Shown here piece after piece: positions 1-9,415 of a stretch of DNA of 64,000 nt. Source of the DNA: G965204755 sp965243415 (GTDB lineage Bacteria; Acidobacteriota; Vicinamibacteria; Marinacidobacterales; Marinacidobacteraceae); assembly GCA_965243415.1 (NCBI GenBank), contig OZ251549.1:2232001-2296000 (forward strand), given 5' to 3'. Position numbers and translations under genes: made by a program. Each line of letters opens with the position of its first letter. Positions within the stretch are counted from its first letter, which is position 1. Below the pieces are notes generated by a model that was not told where the DNA came from, did no database searches, and saw only the letters and a list, made by a program, of their open reading frames with translations.

Positions 1-1432
1 GGTCCGCTCCCCGCCCCCCGAAGTCCACCGTCAGTACGGCGAGGTCGTCGTCGGAGTACCCGCCTCGACCGTCGAGGAGCGCTCGGGCGCTGCCGGCCAG
101 GACCGCGGTGGCGACGAGGATCACAGTCGCGGCGGCGGTTCCGGCGGCGAGCAGCGGCATCAGGAACGGCCGGCGGCTGTGGGCGCCCCGGGTTCCGCCG
201 GTCACCGCCGCCGACCGTTCCCGCAGGATCTCGAGGAGCGACGGCGACTCGGCGAGGGCCACCGCGACCAGCGCCGCCGCGAAGGCGCGCCCGGCCGTTT
301 CGGCCCCGGCGTTCCAGTCCTGCGCGAACAGCAGGTGCGCCCCGTAGGTGCGGAGCAGGGGCAGGATCCAGGTCGAAACGGCGACCGCCCCCGCCGCCAC
401 CAGGGACGCGAGCAGGAGGATCCGCAGCGCGGCGCCGGCGATCTCGTCCCCCGGCGTCGCGCCGAGCGCACGTCGGATCCCCGAGGTGCGCTGTTCCGAG
501 AGGGCCTGGGAGAGCCGGAGGCTGGCCACGCTCGCCGCCGCCACCAGGAGCAGGAGCAACGCCCCGGCCCGCAGCACTTCGAGGGTCGGGCGGATGCTCT
601 CCGTCAGGTCGGCGGTGACGGGCGACAGGACGACCCGCTCCTCCGCAGAGCGCAGTTCGGCGCGCTGCAGGATCCGGGTGGCTTCGGCGGCCGCCGTTGC
701 CGGGGTGGCGTCCGGGGCGAGGCGTGCGTGCGTCGGCCCGCCGAAACTCGGCTCCCCATCGCTGACCGCGACGACACCCCGGGGCAGCCAAGCCATGAAC
801 CGGGCCCCCGGGAACGCGAAGTCGCGTGGCAGCACCCCGATGACCTCCGTCCGCTGCGGCCCCAGTTCCACGATCTCGCCGACAGCGCCCGGGGCACTCC
901 CGAAGAGGGCGGCGGCGAGGTCCTCGCGCAGGATCACCACCGGGGAAGCGCCGGTCCCGGCCACGACGGCGCGGTGGTCGGCGTCGTCGAACCCGCGGCC
1001 GGCGATCGGAGCCGCCCCGAGCGCCGCGAGGGTTCCGGGCGCCAGGTCCGCTGCCAGGATCAGCCGCGCGTGGGCGCCGCCGCCCACCACGGTGGAGCGC
1101 GGCATCCACGACCCGACCCAGGTCAGCGAGGTGGCGGACCCGGTGAGTTCCGCCACTTCCTCTGCGGAAAAACCCGCGATGGCGTCCGCTTCGTCGCTCC
1201 GGTCCGCCTCCGCCCCGGTCTCGCGGAGGGTCTCGATGTCCAGTTCGACGATCTCGTCCGCGTTTCTCCAGGACAGTTGCCGTCCGACCGTCGAGTCCCA
1301 GATCGCCGTGACGGAATGCCCGGCGGCGGCGGCGACGCTGAGCACCACGACCGCGGCGGCGGCGTTCCAGCGGGCGGCGACGAGGGAGCGGACCGCCACG
1401 CGGCCGGCGTTCTTCCAGCGGCTGCGGGTCAT
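1..1432 (-). CDS. FtsX/MacB-like ABC transporter permease (3' end cut by window edge)
   Basis: Reads from an ATG at 1432 to the left edge with no stop, about 477 codons. A first membrane segment follows a basic N-terminus (AAAAVVVLSVAAAAG). A long extracytoplasmic stretch follows, as in the MacB periplasmic core domain. Two further hydrophobic segments then appear (LRAGALLLLLVAAASVASL and LVAAGAVAVSTWILPLL), with the FtsX-type motif RRALGATPGDEI between them. Family knowledge: such permeases pair with an ABC ATPase in mechanotransmission or export; multi-copy forms are common in Acidobacteriota and Gemmatimonadota. No ATPase is visible here. A C-terminal permease relic lies upstream at about 2.9 kb. 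No clear Shine-Dalgarno precedes the start. Substrate cannot be assigned. Confidence 0.75.
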   Translation of the reverse strand, partial: MTRSRWKNAGRVAVRSLVAARWNAAAAVVVLSVAAAAGHSVTAIWDSTVGRQLSWRNADEIVELDIETLRETGAEADRSDEADAIAGFSAEEVAELTGSATSLTWVGSWMPRSTVVGGGAHARLILAADLAPGTLAALGAAPIAGRGFDDADHRAVVAGTGASPVVILREDLAAALFGSAPGAVGEIVELGPQRTEVIGVLPRDFAFPGARFMAWLPRGVVAVSDGEPSFGGPTHARLAPDATPATAAAEATRILQRAELRSAEERVVLSPVTADLTESIRPTLEVLRAGALLLLLVAAASVASLRLSQALSEQRTSGIRRALGATPGDEIAGAALRILLLASLVAAGAVAVSTWILPLLRTYGAHLLFAQDWNAGAETAGRAFAAALVAVALAESPSLLEILRERSAAVTGGTRGAHSRRPFLMPLLAAGTAAATVILVATAVLAGSARALLDGRGGYSDDDLAVLTVDFGGRGAD

Positions 1433-1673
1433 CGGAAGGTCGAAAGCCTAAGGGGTGGGTGCTCGATGGCGCCCATATCCGGGACGGGCGCCGATTCCGG
1501 GAACGATCGGGGAACGGGCACTGTCGCCGTGGAAGCGATGGTTCGGGGCCCGGCGCCGGTTCCGATGTCCGCGGGTGTCGGGGCGCCCATTTCTCGACTG
1601 GCCGGAGCGGCTGGATCTCGTCGAACTGACGCTCGGTGAGGAACGACCGGCGAGAAAGGAAGGGTGCGACGCC

Positions 1674-2540
1674 TTACCGGGGCTCGTCGGCTGTCGGTGG
1701 TTCGGAGGCGGCGGACTGCGCCGAGCGCAGCGCTTCGCCGATCGGGCCCGGCATCATTCCGAGTATGGCCAGTTCGGCATCGCCATCCGTCCGGGCGCCG
1801 TGCTCGATGAACAGCGTCAGCAGATCGGCTCGCTGGATCACAGCCAGCATTTTGAGAGGGGATCCGTCTTTTGCCGAGTGGAGATCGGGATCGGCGCCCG
1901 CGTCGAACAACATTCGGGCGAACTCCGATTCTGCGGCCTGTTGCTCGGCAACCGGTGCGTCGCCGCCGCCATCGAGATGGCGAAAGAAGGATCCGGCCAC
2001 GACACTGATGAGAGCCGTTTCTCCCGTCTCCAGGCGGGCGTTCACTTCGGCGCCGGCTTCGAGCAGGAGTCGCCCGGCTTCCAGGTTGGCTGCGTCTGCC
2101 GCGCGCATGAGGGCGGTGAATCCACTTCCGTCCCGCCCCCGGGGGTCGGCGCCGGCTTCGAGCAGGAGTTCCAGAACGGCCACCTGCCCGGCGCCCGCGG
2201 CCTGGTGCAGGGCGCGGTGGCCGTTCTTCGCCTCTTCGGCATCCGGCGGAAGACCCGTGGCCAGGAGTTCGCCCACGCGTTCGACCTCCCCGTTGCGGGC
2301 CGCCAGGACCAACTGTCCCTCGGGAGTGTCTTCGGCGACCTCCGCCGCCGCGGCGCGGCTCTCTTCCTGCCCCGGGGGCGCCTCGAAGTCGATGTGGACC
2401 CCGGGGCCCCGGCCTTCCGTGTCCGGGGCGCGCCCGATGTTCACCGCGTTCCCGAACCGCAGGGCCGCGTAGGCCACGGTGGCGATCAGGGTCGCGCCGG
2501 CCAGCGCGGCGATCCAGCGGAGTGTTTTTCCTCTCGTCAT
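1674..2540 (-). CDS. Membrane-anchored ankyrin-repeat protein, copy 1
   Basis: The start at 2540 (MTRGKTLRWIAAL) is chosen over an ATG 39 bases upstream because it aligns with the paralogue at 4179 and has GGAAAGGGAA just upstream. Residues 8-25 form a single N-terminal membrane segment. A charged linker follows, then four or five degenerate ankyrin units (GHRALHQAAGAGQVAVLELL, GFTALMRAADAANLEAGRLL, and a later unit around FARMLFDAGADPDLH). The most likely topology is an anchored protein with extracytoplasmic ankyrin repeats that bind another protein. The partner is unknown. It is one of a pair with the gene at 3280-4179. Ankyrin proteins are enriched in host-associated bacteria, but that alone does not prove such a role. 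Confidence 0.8.
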   Translation of the reverse strand: MTRGKTLRWIAALAGATLIATVAYAALRFGNAVNIGRAPDTEGRGPGVHIDFEAPPGQEESRAAAAEVAEDTPEGQLVLAARNGEVERVGELLATGLPPDAEEAKNGHRALHQAAGAGQVAVLELLLEAGADPRGRDGSGFTALMRAADAANLEAGRLLLEAGAEVNARLETGETALISVVAGSFFRHLDGGGDAPVAEQQAAESEFARMLFDAGADPDLHSAKDGSPLKMLAVIQRADLLTLFIEHGARTDGDAELAILGMMPGPIGEALRSAQSAASEPPTADEPR

Positions 2541-2853
2541 TCGGGTGTTCCCTTTCCGGTGGGGCGTCCCACCGTTCACTCTCTATATTGACTTCGCCGC
2601 GACGGAAAAATTAAGTACCTGCGACGACTTTTTTCCCGTGTTTCTCGTTCGAGACGGTTCCCGGGTTCGATATCGAGGCTGGGTCCGGTGCGCGTCGATC
2701 GAAACTACGGCGGGCCCCCGGGAGAGGCTCCGGCGCGGTCCGCGCCTCGCCGGCAGTGCGGTGTTGCTGCCCGGGATCGAAGACCGACGCCCCGGAGGGC
2801 CGGTCGGAGGCGCCGCGCCGCCCGCTGCTGCCGGCGGCCTGCCGGAGGCGCGA
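2541..2853. other. Intergenic spacer upstream of ankyrin gene 1
   Basis: This stretch holds the promoter and leader of the minus-strand ankyrin gene. It contains the most AT-rich part of the first 5 kb (around 2580-2640, for example aaaaattaagt), a plausible promoter location, although I could not assign -35 and -10 boxes with confidence. No gene is recognised. It abuts the permease relic at 2854. Confidence 0.4.
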
Positions 2854-3030
2854 TTACAGCGAGCGGAGCAGCGCCCAGGGGTTGGCGCGGGCGGCGCGGA
2901 GGCCGGCGGCGGCAATGAGGAGGGCCGTCAGCGCCGCCGGGCCCAGGTCGAGGAAGAGGTCGCCGGTCTCCAACCAGAGGGTGCGGCTGCCGAGGCCCCG
3001 GGCGAGCAGCCAGCCGAGGGGTTGTCCGGA
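2854..3030 (-). pseudogene. C-terminal relic of an FtsX-like permease
   Basis: Minus-strand translation ending at a TAA (2856-2854) gives PLGWLLARGLGSRTLWLETG, then LGPAALTALLIAAAGLRAAR, then ANPWALLRSL. This is the last transmembrane helix and the typical end of MacB/FtsX permeases (helix, basic patch, then NPxxLLR). Upstream of about 3030 the same frame becomes Arg/Pro-rich without helices or a start, so only the tail survives. It sits between the two ankyrin genes, which suggests that the segment was once permease-ankyrin-permease-ankyrin or that an inserted copy decayed. The residual frame could be fortuitous in GC-rich DNA, but the match to the family C-terminus is specific. Confidence 0.5.
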
Positions 3031-3279
3031 ATTTCGTCCGGACTTCGGGACCGGCCCGCGTTCCGCTCCGCGGGGCGCGGTCTCCCGCCGGCGGCGAGGC
3101 GCGGGCGCGGGGGTTGGACGGGCGCGGTCCGTCGGGGGAAGCGCGGTGGTTCCGGGGTCGGGAGGCTGTTCCTTCGCGGTTCCGGGCCGGGCCGGCGCCC
3201 GGGGCGGCGAAATCGGTCGGGCGTGCTGCCCGGCGGACGCAGCGGTCGGAGGCGATGGAGAGCGGCGCGCGCCCGCCGG

Positions 3280-4179
3280 TCAGCGGTTGTCGGGCGGTTC
3301 CGGCGGCTCGGCTTCGTCCGCGTCCGCCGGGGCGTTCGCTATGGCCTGCTGCAGGAGTTCGCCGAGGCGGCCCGGCATCAGGGTCGCCAGCATCGCCAGG
3401 TCGGGGTCGGCGGTGATCCCGGCGCCGTTTTCGACGAAGAGCGCCAGCAGTGCTTCGTTCTGCGTGACCACCAGCACCTTGACCGGGGAGTCCTCCCCGT
3501 GGAGGTTCGGGTCGGCGCCGCGCTCGAACAGCATTCGCGCGAACTCCAGTTCGGCGTCGGCGCCCGAGGGGGAAACCGCGTCGCCGCCCCCGAGCCGGCG
3601 CATCGCGGCGCCGTTCGCCAGCGCGGACAGGGCGGTCTCGCCGGCCGGGTCCGAGCGGGCGTCCACTGCCGCGCCGGCTTCGAGCAGCCGCCGCCCGGTG
3701 TCGGTGGCGGCGCCGACGGCGGCCTTCATGAGGGGCGTCTCCCCTTCGCCGTCACGGCCCTCGATGGCGGCGCCGGCCTCCAGCAGCAGTTCCACCGCCG
3801 CGAGATGGTTCGCCCGGGCCGCCTGGTGGAGCGGGCGGTGGCCGTTCCGGGATTCCTCCGCCTCCGCCGGGACGCCTTCGCCGAGCAGTTCGCGCATCCG
3901 CTCGAGGTCGCCGTTCCGCGCCGCCAGGACCAGTTGGCCCTCCGGCGTGTCTTCGGCGATCGCCGCCTGTTCGGCGAGGGTCTGCTCGAGTTCGTCGGAA
4001 TCGCGGCTGACGGAGAAACGGATTCGCGGCCCGGCTTCCCCGGTTTCCGCGGGGTCTTCGGCGCGCCGGATCTCCGTTCCCGGAGCGCCCCGGAGCTTCA
4101 GGACCGCGTAGCCGAGAGCGGCCAGGAGGGCCACGCCGACCAGCGCGGCGACCCAGCGGATCGTTTTCGCGTTCGCCAT
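3280..4179 (-). CDS. Membrane-anchored ankyrin-repeat protein, copy 2
   Basis: Paralogue of the gene at 1674-2540 with the same plan: short basic N-terminus (MANAKTIRWVAAL), one membrane helix (ALVGVALLAALGYAVL), acidic linker, the shared sequence AEDTPEGQLVLAARNGDLER, then ankyrin units including GHRPLHQAARANHLAAVELL and TPLMKAAVGAATDTGRRLL. The start at 4179 is preceded by GGAAGG and matches the paralogue; an in-frame ATG ten codons upstream is less likely. The C-terminus is acidic and proline-rich. Likely an anchored protein-binding scaffold. About 100 bases separate it from metG on the same strand, but nothing suggests a functional link to metG. Confidence 0.8.
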   Translation of the reverse strand: MANAKTIRWVAALVGVALLAALGYAVLKLRGAPGTEIRRAEDPAETGEAGPRIRFSVSRDSDELEQTLAEQAAIAEDTPEGQLVLAARNGDLERMRELLGEGVPAEAEESRNGHRPLHQAARANHLAAVELLLEAGAAIEGRDGEGETPLMKAAVGAATDTGRRLLEAGAAVDARSDPAGETALSALANGAAMRRLGGGDAVSPSGADAELEFARMLFERGADPNLHGEDSPVKVLVVTQNEALLALFVENGAGITADPDLAMLATLMPGRLGELLQQAIANAPADADEAEPPEPPDNR

Positions 4180-4278
4180 CGGTTGCCGCCTTCCGGTGGG
4201 CTGACCCACCGCGTTCGGTTCCCGATGATATCCGGAGGGGGCGTTCGTTCCCGGGCGGGGCTCCGGGTCGGCGCGAGT

Positions 4279-5808
4279 TCAGCCGGGGCGCGGTTTCTTG
4301 TTGGAGAGGCGGGGCCAGAGTGGGTCGCCGAGGCGGGTGGCGAGGGGGCGGTCGGCGCGGAAGACCCCGTGGTCGTCGAGCATCGGCGGGGCGTCCGCCT
4401 CCGGGCCGCCGAGTCTCGCCAGGACCTCGGCGCAGGACCGCGGCATGACCGGCCACAGCAGCACCGCCGCCGCGCGGGTGGCCTCGGCGGCTTCGTAGAG
4501 CGTCTCGTCGAGCGCGGCGGCCTGCTCCGGGTCTTTCGCCAACTTCCAGGGCGCGCGCTCGGTGAGGAACTCGTTCACCGCGCCGACGATGCGGAAGGCG
4601 GCCTCCGTTCCGTGGTGGAGCCGCAGCGATTCCATCGCTTCCCGGTAGTCGTTCGTCGCTTCGGACACGACCGCGCCCAGTCCGCTCCGCGCCGACGGGG
4701 GGAGGCGTCCGTCCCGGTAGCGGTTCGCCATGGAAGTGATGCGGCTCACCAGGTTGCCGAGGGAGTTGGCGAGGTCGGCGTCGTAGCGCGCTTCGAAACG
4801 ATCCCAGGAGAAGTCGCCGTCCTGGCCGTAGGCGATCTCGCGCACCAGGAACAGGCGCAGCGGGTCGGGGCCGAAGTGGTCCGCGGCTTCCAGCGGGTCC
4901 ACCACCGTTCCCAGCGACTTGCTCATCTTCTCGCCCATGAAGTTCACGAAGCCGTGGCCGAAGACCTTGCGGGGTATGGCGACGCCGGCCGCCAGGAGCA
5001 TCGCCGGCCAGATGACGGCGTGGAAGCGGGTGATGTCCTTCCCCACGATATGGAGATCCGCCGGCCACCTCTCGTCCCAACCGGCCTCGTCGTCGCCGTA
5101 ACCGGTCGCCGAGAGGTAGTTGATGAGCGCGTCGAACCAGACATAGACCACGCTCTCGTCGTCGAAGGGGACCGGGATACCCCAGTCGAGGCCCGGACGG
5201 CTGACGGAGAGGTCCATCAGGCCGGCTTCGAGGACCCGCGTGAGTTCGTTGCGGCGGGTTTCCGGTTCGATGAAACCGGGGTCGTCGCGGTAGAGGTCGA
5301 GCAGGCGGTCGCGGTACGCGGAGAGGCGGAAGAAGTGGTTGCGTTCGCGGATCCAGTCCGGTTTGCCGCGGTGGATGGGGCAGTGTCCGTCTTCGAGGTC
5401 TTTCTCCTGTTTGAACGCTTCGCAGGAAACGCAGTACCAGCCCTCGTAGGCGCCTTCGTAGAGGTCGCCGGCGTCGCGGATGGCGGTGAGGAGTTTCCGG
5501 ACCGCGGCGTGGTGGCGTTTCTCGGTGGTGCGGATGAACTCGTCGAAGGAGATGTCCAACTTCGTCCAGACGCCGCGGAAGACTTCTTCCATCCGTTCGC
5601 AGTAGGCGAGCGGGTCGAGGCCCTGGGCGGCGGCCTTCCGGCGCACATTCAGCGAGTGCTCGTCGGCGCCCATGAGGAAGTGGGTGTCGAACCCGGCGGC
5701 GCGCCGGAAACGGGCGATCACATCGGCGGTGATCTTCTCGTAGGCGGTGCCGAGGTGCGGCGGCGAGTTGACATAGTCGATCGCCGTGGTGAGGTAGTAG
5801 CGGGCCAC
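4279..5808 (-). CDS. metG: Methionyl-tRNA synthetase
   Basis: Cytosolic class I aminoacyl-tRNA synthetase that charges tRNA-Met with methionine using ATP. The HIGH-type motif is PPHLG near residue 17 and the KMSKS loop is GEKMSKSLG near residue 291. A connective-peptide zinc knuckle (CVSC ... CPIH) lies around residues 125-145, and the anticodon-binding helix bundle follows. The protein is 509 residues and ends after the anticodon domain, so it lacks the C-terminal EMAP/Trbp111-like dimerisation domain of E. coli MetG, as in many bacterial short forms. The start is GTG at 5808 (MARYYLTTAIDYVNSPPHL). No obvious Shine-Dalgarno precedes it. Confidence 0.96.
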   Translation of the reverse strand: MARYYLTTAIDYVNSPPHLGTAYEKITADVIARFRRAAGFDTHFLMGADEHSLNVRRKAAAQGLDPLAYCERMEEVFRGVWTKLDISFDEFIRTTEKRHHAAVRKLLTAIRDAGDLYEGAYEGWYCVSCEAFKQEKDLEDGHCPIHRGKPDWIRERNHFFRLSAYRDRLLDLYRDDPGFIEPETRRNELTRVLEAGLMDLSVSRPGLDWGIPVPFDDESVVYVWFDALINYLSATGYGDDEAGWDERWPADLHIVGKDITRFHAVIWPAMLLAAGVAIPRKVFGHGFVNFMGEKMSKSLGTVVDPLEAADHFGPDPLRLFLVREIAYGQDGDFSWDRFEARYDADLANSLGNLVSRITSMANRYRDGRLPPSARSGLGAVVSEATNDYREAMESLRLHHGTEAAFRIVGAVNEFLTERAPWKLAKDPEQAAALDETLYEAAEATRAAAVLLWPVMPRSCAEVLARLGGPEADAPPMLDDHGVFRADRPLATRLGDPLWPRLSNKKPRPG

Positions 5809-6443
5809 GCGCCGGGATTGTAAGGAGCGGGGCGGGGCGGCGGCGGTCGGCGGGCGTCGGTCTCCGGGCGGCTGCGGCGTCGCGGCCCGTCGTCGGTGGC
5901 GTCCGGAAGCGGCGGGCGCCCGCGGGCTCGGCGGGACGGTCGCGCCGGAGCGCGGGAGTGTCGGGCCGGAGCGCGGGAGTGTCGGGCCGGAGAAGGGCGG
6001 ATCGGGCCGGAGACGGGAGGGATGGCCGGGACGGAGGGGCGACCGGTCCGCGGCGGGCCGGAGGTGCGACGGGGCCCCGCCACGGCGGCTCGAAGGGCGA
6101 GGGGGAACCCGAACCGGCCGGGGACGGGCTCCGGCACTGTCGTGGTTCGTCCGGGTGGCTGATCGGGGACGACTGCCCGTTGCGCCCGGTCCCGGGCGGT
6201 CGGTTCGGGGGCTCGATCCGGGTGGTGGAGGACTCTTTGGGGGCGGACCCGGGACCGGAGGCTCCGAGGATCGCCGGCGGGACCGGGTGGAGTGCTCGCC
6301 CCGGTCGGCGTCGGTGAACGGTGACGGTGGCAGGCCCCCGAGCCGAGGCGAACCTGGCTCCGCTGGAAGGCCTCCCGGGCGGTCGTTCCCGGGCGGCTCC
6401 GTTCCGGTTGACCCGGCGCGCCCGCTTGGGCAGACTCGCCCGA
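5809..6443. other. Divergent intergenic region metG / amidohydrolase operon
   Basis: About 630 bases between divergently transcribed genes; it must carry both promoters, though no convincing boxes are visible. It includes a 21 bp direct repeat (gccggagcgcgggagtgtcg, then g) present twice in full and then in part between about 5944 and 6000. No gene or RNA is recognised. Confidence 0.4.
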
Positions 6444-7991
6444 ATGCCGAGACTCTTCCCCGGGCGGCGCGTCCGCCGCTGTCCGCCGCTTCCGGCGGCG
6501 CCGATATTCGCGGTCGGCCTGACTGCTGCCGCCCCCGCTTTCGGTGCTGCCGCCGCGCCGGCCGCCGGCGCTGAGATCGGCGCCCAACTGTCCTCCCGCG
6601 TCGTCGCCGACCGGGGGCCGCGCGCCTACGCCGTCGTCGGGGGCACGGTCCACCTCGGCGACGGAACCGTCCTCGAAGGCGCCACCGTGGTGCTGGAGGA
6701 CGGGCTCATCACCGGGGTCGGGGTCGACGCCGCCGCTCCGGCCGGCGCCTGGGAGCTGGACGCCTCGGGGAAGCGCGTCTATCCGGGGTTCACCACCGCC
6801 TTCGGCGATCTCGGGCTCGGCGGCGGCTCCGGCGCCCGCGGCGGGGGCTCCGGGGGGCCGGGTGCGGCGGGCGGCTCGGCGGGGAGTCCGCGTCCGGCGC
6901 GCGGCCCCGAAGACCGTCCGGCGACCCATTCCTTCCGCCGCGCCGCCGACTCCCTGACGCTCTCCGACGACCGCCTCGCGGCGCGCCGGGAGCGCGGGTT
7001 CACCTCCGCGGTCTCCTTCCCGCGGAACGGGATCGTGTCCGGCCACGGGGTCTTCCTGAACCTGGCCGGGGGCGAGTCCGGAGACGCCCGCGACCTGGTG
7101 CTCTCCGAGGAAGCGGCGCTGCTGGTGCGGCTGGAGACGGCGGGTTTCCGCTCGTTCCCCGGTTCGCTGATGGGCGTGATCGCCTACCTGCGGCAGTTGT
7201 TCCTCGACGCCGCGCACTACGGCGAAGTCCGGGCCCTCTACGCGGCCGACCCGGCGGGGCTGCCGCGTCCGCGATACGACCGGACGCTGGGGCCGCTGGC
7301 GGCGGCGGTCGCCGGCGAGCAGCCGGTGCTCTTCCCGGCGAACCTGGACAAGGAGATCCGGCGCATGACGCATCTCGCCGAGGAACTCGGCCTCCGCGCG
7401 GTGCTCTACGGCGGGCACGAGGCGGCGGAGGCGGCGTCGTTCCTGCGGGAGCGCGACATTCCCGTCCTGGTGAACCTGGCCTGGCCCGAAGCCGACCCGG
7501 ACGCCGACCCGGAGGTCCCCGTTCCGCTGCGGGAACTGCGCCTGCGGGACCGGGCGCCGGCGGGGCCGGCGGCGCTCGCGGCGGCCGGCGTCCGTTTCGC
7601 CTTCTACCGGGAGGCGCCGGCGCGGAGTGGCGCCGGGAATCGTCCCGGAGGGCCGGGGGGTCGCGGCCGGCGCGGAGGTTCGGGTGCGTCCGACGACCTG
7701 GCGGCGGTGCGGAAGGCGGTCGAACGCGGCCTCGATCCGGAGGCGGCGCTCACCGCGCTGACGCTCGCCCCGGCACAGATCTACGGCGTGGACGACCGCC
7801 TCGGAACCATCGCGCCGGGGAAGATCGCGAACCTGGTGATCGCCGACGGGGACCTCTTCCGCGGCGAAGCGGCGATCGCGGCGGTCTTCGTGGACGGGGT
7901 GATCCACCATCCGTCCGAGGATTCCGACGAATCGGAAACCGAAGCCGAAACGCCCGGGGAGTCGCGCCGGGCCTCGGGAGATCCCTCATGA
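6444..7991 (+). CDS. Exported amidohydrolase-like protein lacking the HxH metal motif
   Basis: First gene of a three-gene operon. The ATG at 6444 gives a basic N-terminus and signal peptide (FAVGLTAAAPAFGAAAA). The composite amidohydrolase fold is recognised by the N-terminal beta-sandwich (VVGGTVHLGDGTVLEGATVV) and the C-terminal signature GTIAPGKIANLVIADGDLFR. Where active members have PGxIDxHxH, this one reads YPGFTTAFGDLG, so the first metal site is missing. A Gly-rich insertion occupies residues about 130-160. It is probably a non-catalytic or highly diverged partner of the downstream gene, with which it shares an ATGA overlap. Substrate unknown. Confidence 0.8.
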   Translation: MPRLFPGRRVRRCPPLPAAPIFAVGLTAAAPAFGAAAAPAAGAEIGAQLSSRVVADRGPRAYAVVGGTVHLGDGTVLEGATVVLEDGLITGVGVDAAAPAGAWELDASGKRVYPGFTTAFGDLGLGGGSGARGGGSGGPGAAGGSAGSPRPARGPEDRPATHSFRRAADSLTLSDDRLAARRERGFTSAVSFPRNGIVSGHGVFLNLAGGESGDARDLVLSEEAALLVRLETAGFRSFPGSLMGVIAYLRQLFLDAAHYGEVRALYAADPAGLPRPRYDRTLGPLAAAVAGEQPVLFPANLDKEIRRMTHLAEELGLRAVLYGGHEAAEAASFLRERDIPVLVNLAWPEADPDADPEVPVPLRELRLRDRAPAGPAALAAAGVRFAFYREAPARSGAGNRPGGPGGRGRRGGSGASDDLAAVRKAVERGLDPEAALTALTLAPAQIYGVDDRLGTIAPGKIANLVIADGDLFRGEAAIAAVFVDGVIHHPSEDSDESETEAETPGESRRASGDPS

Positions 7992-9415
7992 AGACCCCCT
8001 TCCTGTCCTTCTCGTCCGGTCACCGCGCCGGACCGTTGTTCGCGGCGGGCGCGGCGTTGCTGCTCTCGGCGGGATTCGCCCCCGCCCAGGACCGGGTGAT
8101 CCGCGGCGCCACGGTGCTCACCGTCACGAACGGTACGCTCTCGCCGGGTTCCATACGCATCGCGGACGGCCGCATCGCCGAAGTCGGGGAAACCGTTTCC
8201 ATACCCGACGGGGCGGAAGTCATCGAAGCCGACGGCCTGTTCGTCATGCCGGGGATCGTGGACGCCCATTCCCACATCGCCGCCGAGTCCATCAACGAAG
8301 GCAGCGTCGCCGTCTCCTCCATGACCGGCACCGGGGATGTGGTGGACCCCTACGATGTGAACCTCTACCGGGAGTTGGCGGGAGGAGTCACCACTTCCAA
8401 CATCCTCCACGGGAGCGCGAACCCCATCGGCGGCCTGAATGTGGTCATCAAGCACCGCTGGGGCGCGGACGCCGAGGGCCTGGTGTTCGAAGGCGCGCCG
8501 CCGGGGATCAAGTTCGCCCTCGGCGAGAACCCGAAGCGGTCGCGCGGGACGCCTCCGGGGGTGGGGCGGCGGTATCCGGCCACCCGCATGGGGGTGCAGG
8601 ATGTGATTCGGCAGGCGTTCCTCGAGGCGCGGGCCTACCGGCAGGCCTTCGCCGACTACGAAGCGGCGAAGGCCCGGGGCGAACCGGCGCTGCCGCCGCG
8701 CCGCGACCTGAAACTGGAGCCGCTGGTGGAGATCCTCGAAGGGACGCGGATGGTGCACGCCCACTGCTACCGGCAGGACGAGATCCTGCAGTTGCTGCGG
8801 CTGGCGGAGGAGTTCGACTTCCGCATCGCCACGCTGCAGCATGTGCTCGAGGGCTACAAGGTCGCCGACGAGATCGCGGCCCACGGCGCGGGCGCTTCCA
8901 CCTTCTCCGACTGGTGGGCCTACAAGGTCGAAGCCTACGACGCCATACCCCACAACGCGGCGCTGATGGCGGAGCGGGGCGTGCTGGTCTCCATCAACTC
9001 CGACAGCGCCGAGGAAGCCCGCCACCTGAACCAGGAAGCGGCGAAGACGGTGAAGTGGGGCGGGATGACCGAGGAGCAGGCGCTGGCCACGATCACCATC
9101 AACGCGGCGATCCACCTGGGCATCGGCGACCGGGTGGGCTCCATCGAGGTGGGCAAGGACGCCGATCTCGCGGTGTTCGACCGCCATCCGCTGAGCACCT
9201 TCGCGGTCAACCGGATGACGCTGGTGGACGGCGAGGTGCTGTTCAGCATCGAGAAGGACCGCGAGCTGCGGGAGGCTGTCGCTGCCGAGCGCGCCGCGCT
9301 GGAGCAGAAGTTCGCCGCGGAAGCGGAGGCGGACGGCGGTTCGCGGGCTTCTCGACGGGGTTCGCCGCCGGGCCGTCCGGGCGGGAAGAAAACCGGGAAG
9401 GGAGTCCAACGATGA
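7988..9415 (+). CDS. Exported metal-dependent amidohydrolase
   Basis: Second gene of the operon; its ATG overlaps the previous stop (ATGA). Signal peptide in the first 30 residues. The canonical metal motif is present (MPGIVDAHSHIAAES), followed by HGSANPIGG, a conserved lysine region (VIKHRWG), RMVHAHCYR and LQHVLEGYK, and the C-terminal GSIEVGKDADLAVFDRHPL. This is the imidazolonepropionase/prolidase-like branch of the amidohydrolase superfamily, a periplasmic hydrolase of cyclic amides or dipeptides. Unlike its two operon neighbours it keeps the catalytic residues and is probably the active subunit. The C-terminus is a basic Gly/Arg/Lys tail. Confidence 0.88.
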   Translation: MKTPFLSFSSGHRAGPLFAAGAALLLSAGFAPAQDRVIRGATVLTVTNGTLSPGSIRIADGRIAEVGETVSIPDGAEVIEADGLFVMPGIVDAHSHIAAESINEGSVAVSSMTGTGDVVDPYDVNLYRELAGGVTTSNILHGSANPIGGLNVVIKHRWGADAEGLVFEGAPPGIKFALGENPKRSRGTPPGVGRRYPATRMGVQDVIRQAFLEARAYRQAFADYEAAKARGEPALPPRRDLKLEPLVEILEGTRMVHAHCYRQDEILQLLRLAEEFDFRIATLQHVLEGYKVADEIAAHGAGASTFSDWWAYKVEAYDAIPHNAALMAERGVLVSINSDSAEEARHLNQEAAKTVKWGGMTEEQALATITINAAIHLGIGDRVGSIEVGKDADLAVFDRHPLSTFAVNRMTLVDGEVLFSIEKDRELREAVAAERAALEQKFAAEAEADGGSRASRRGSPPGRPGGKKTGKGVQR

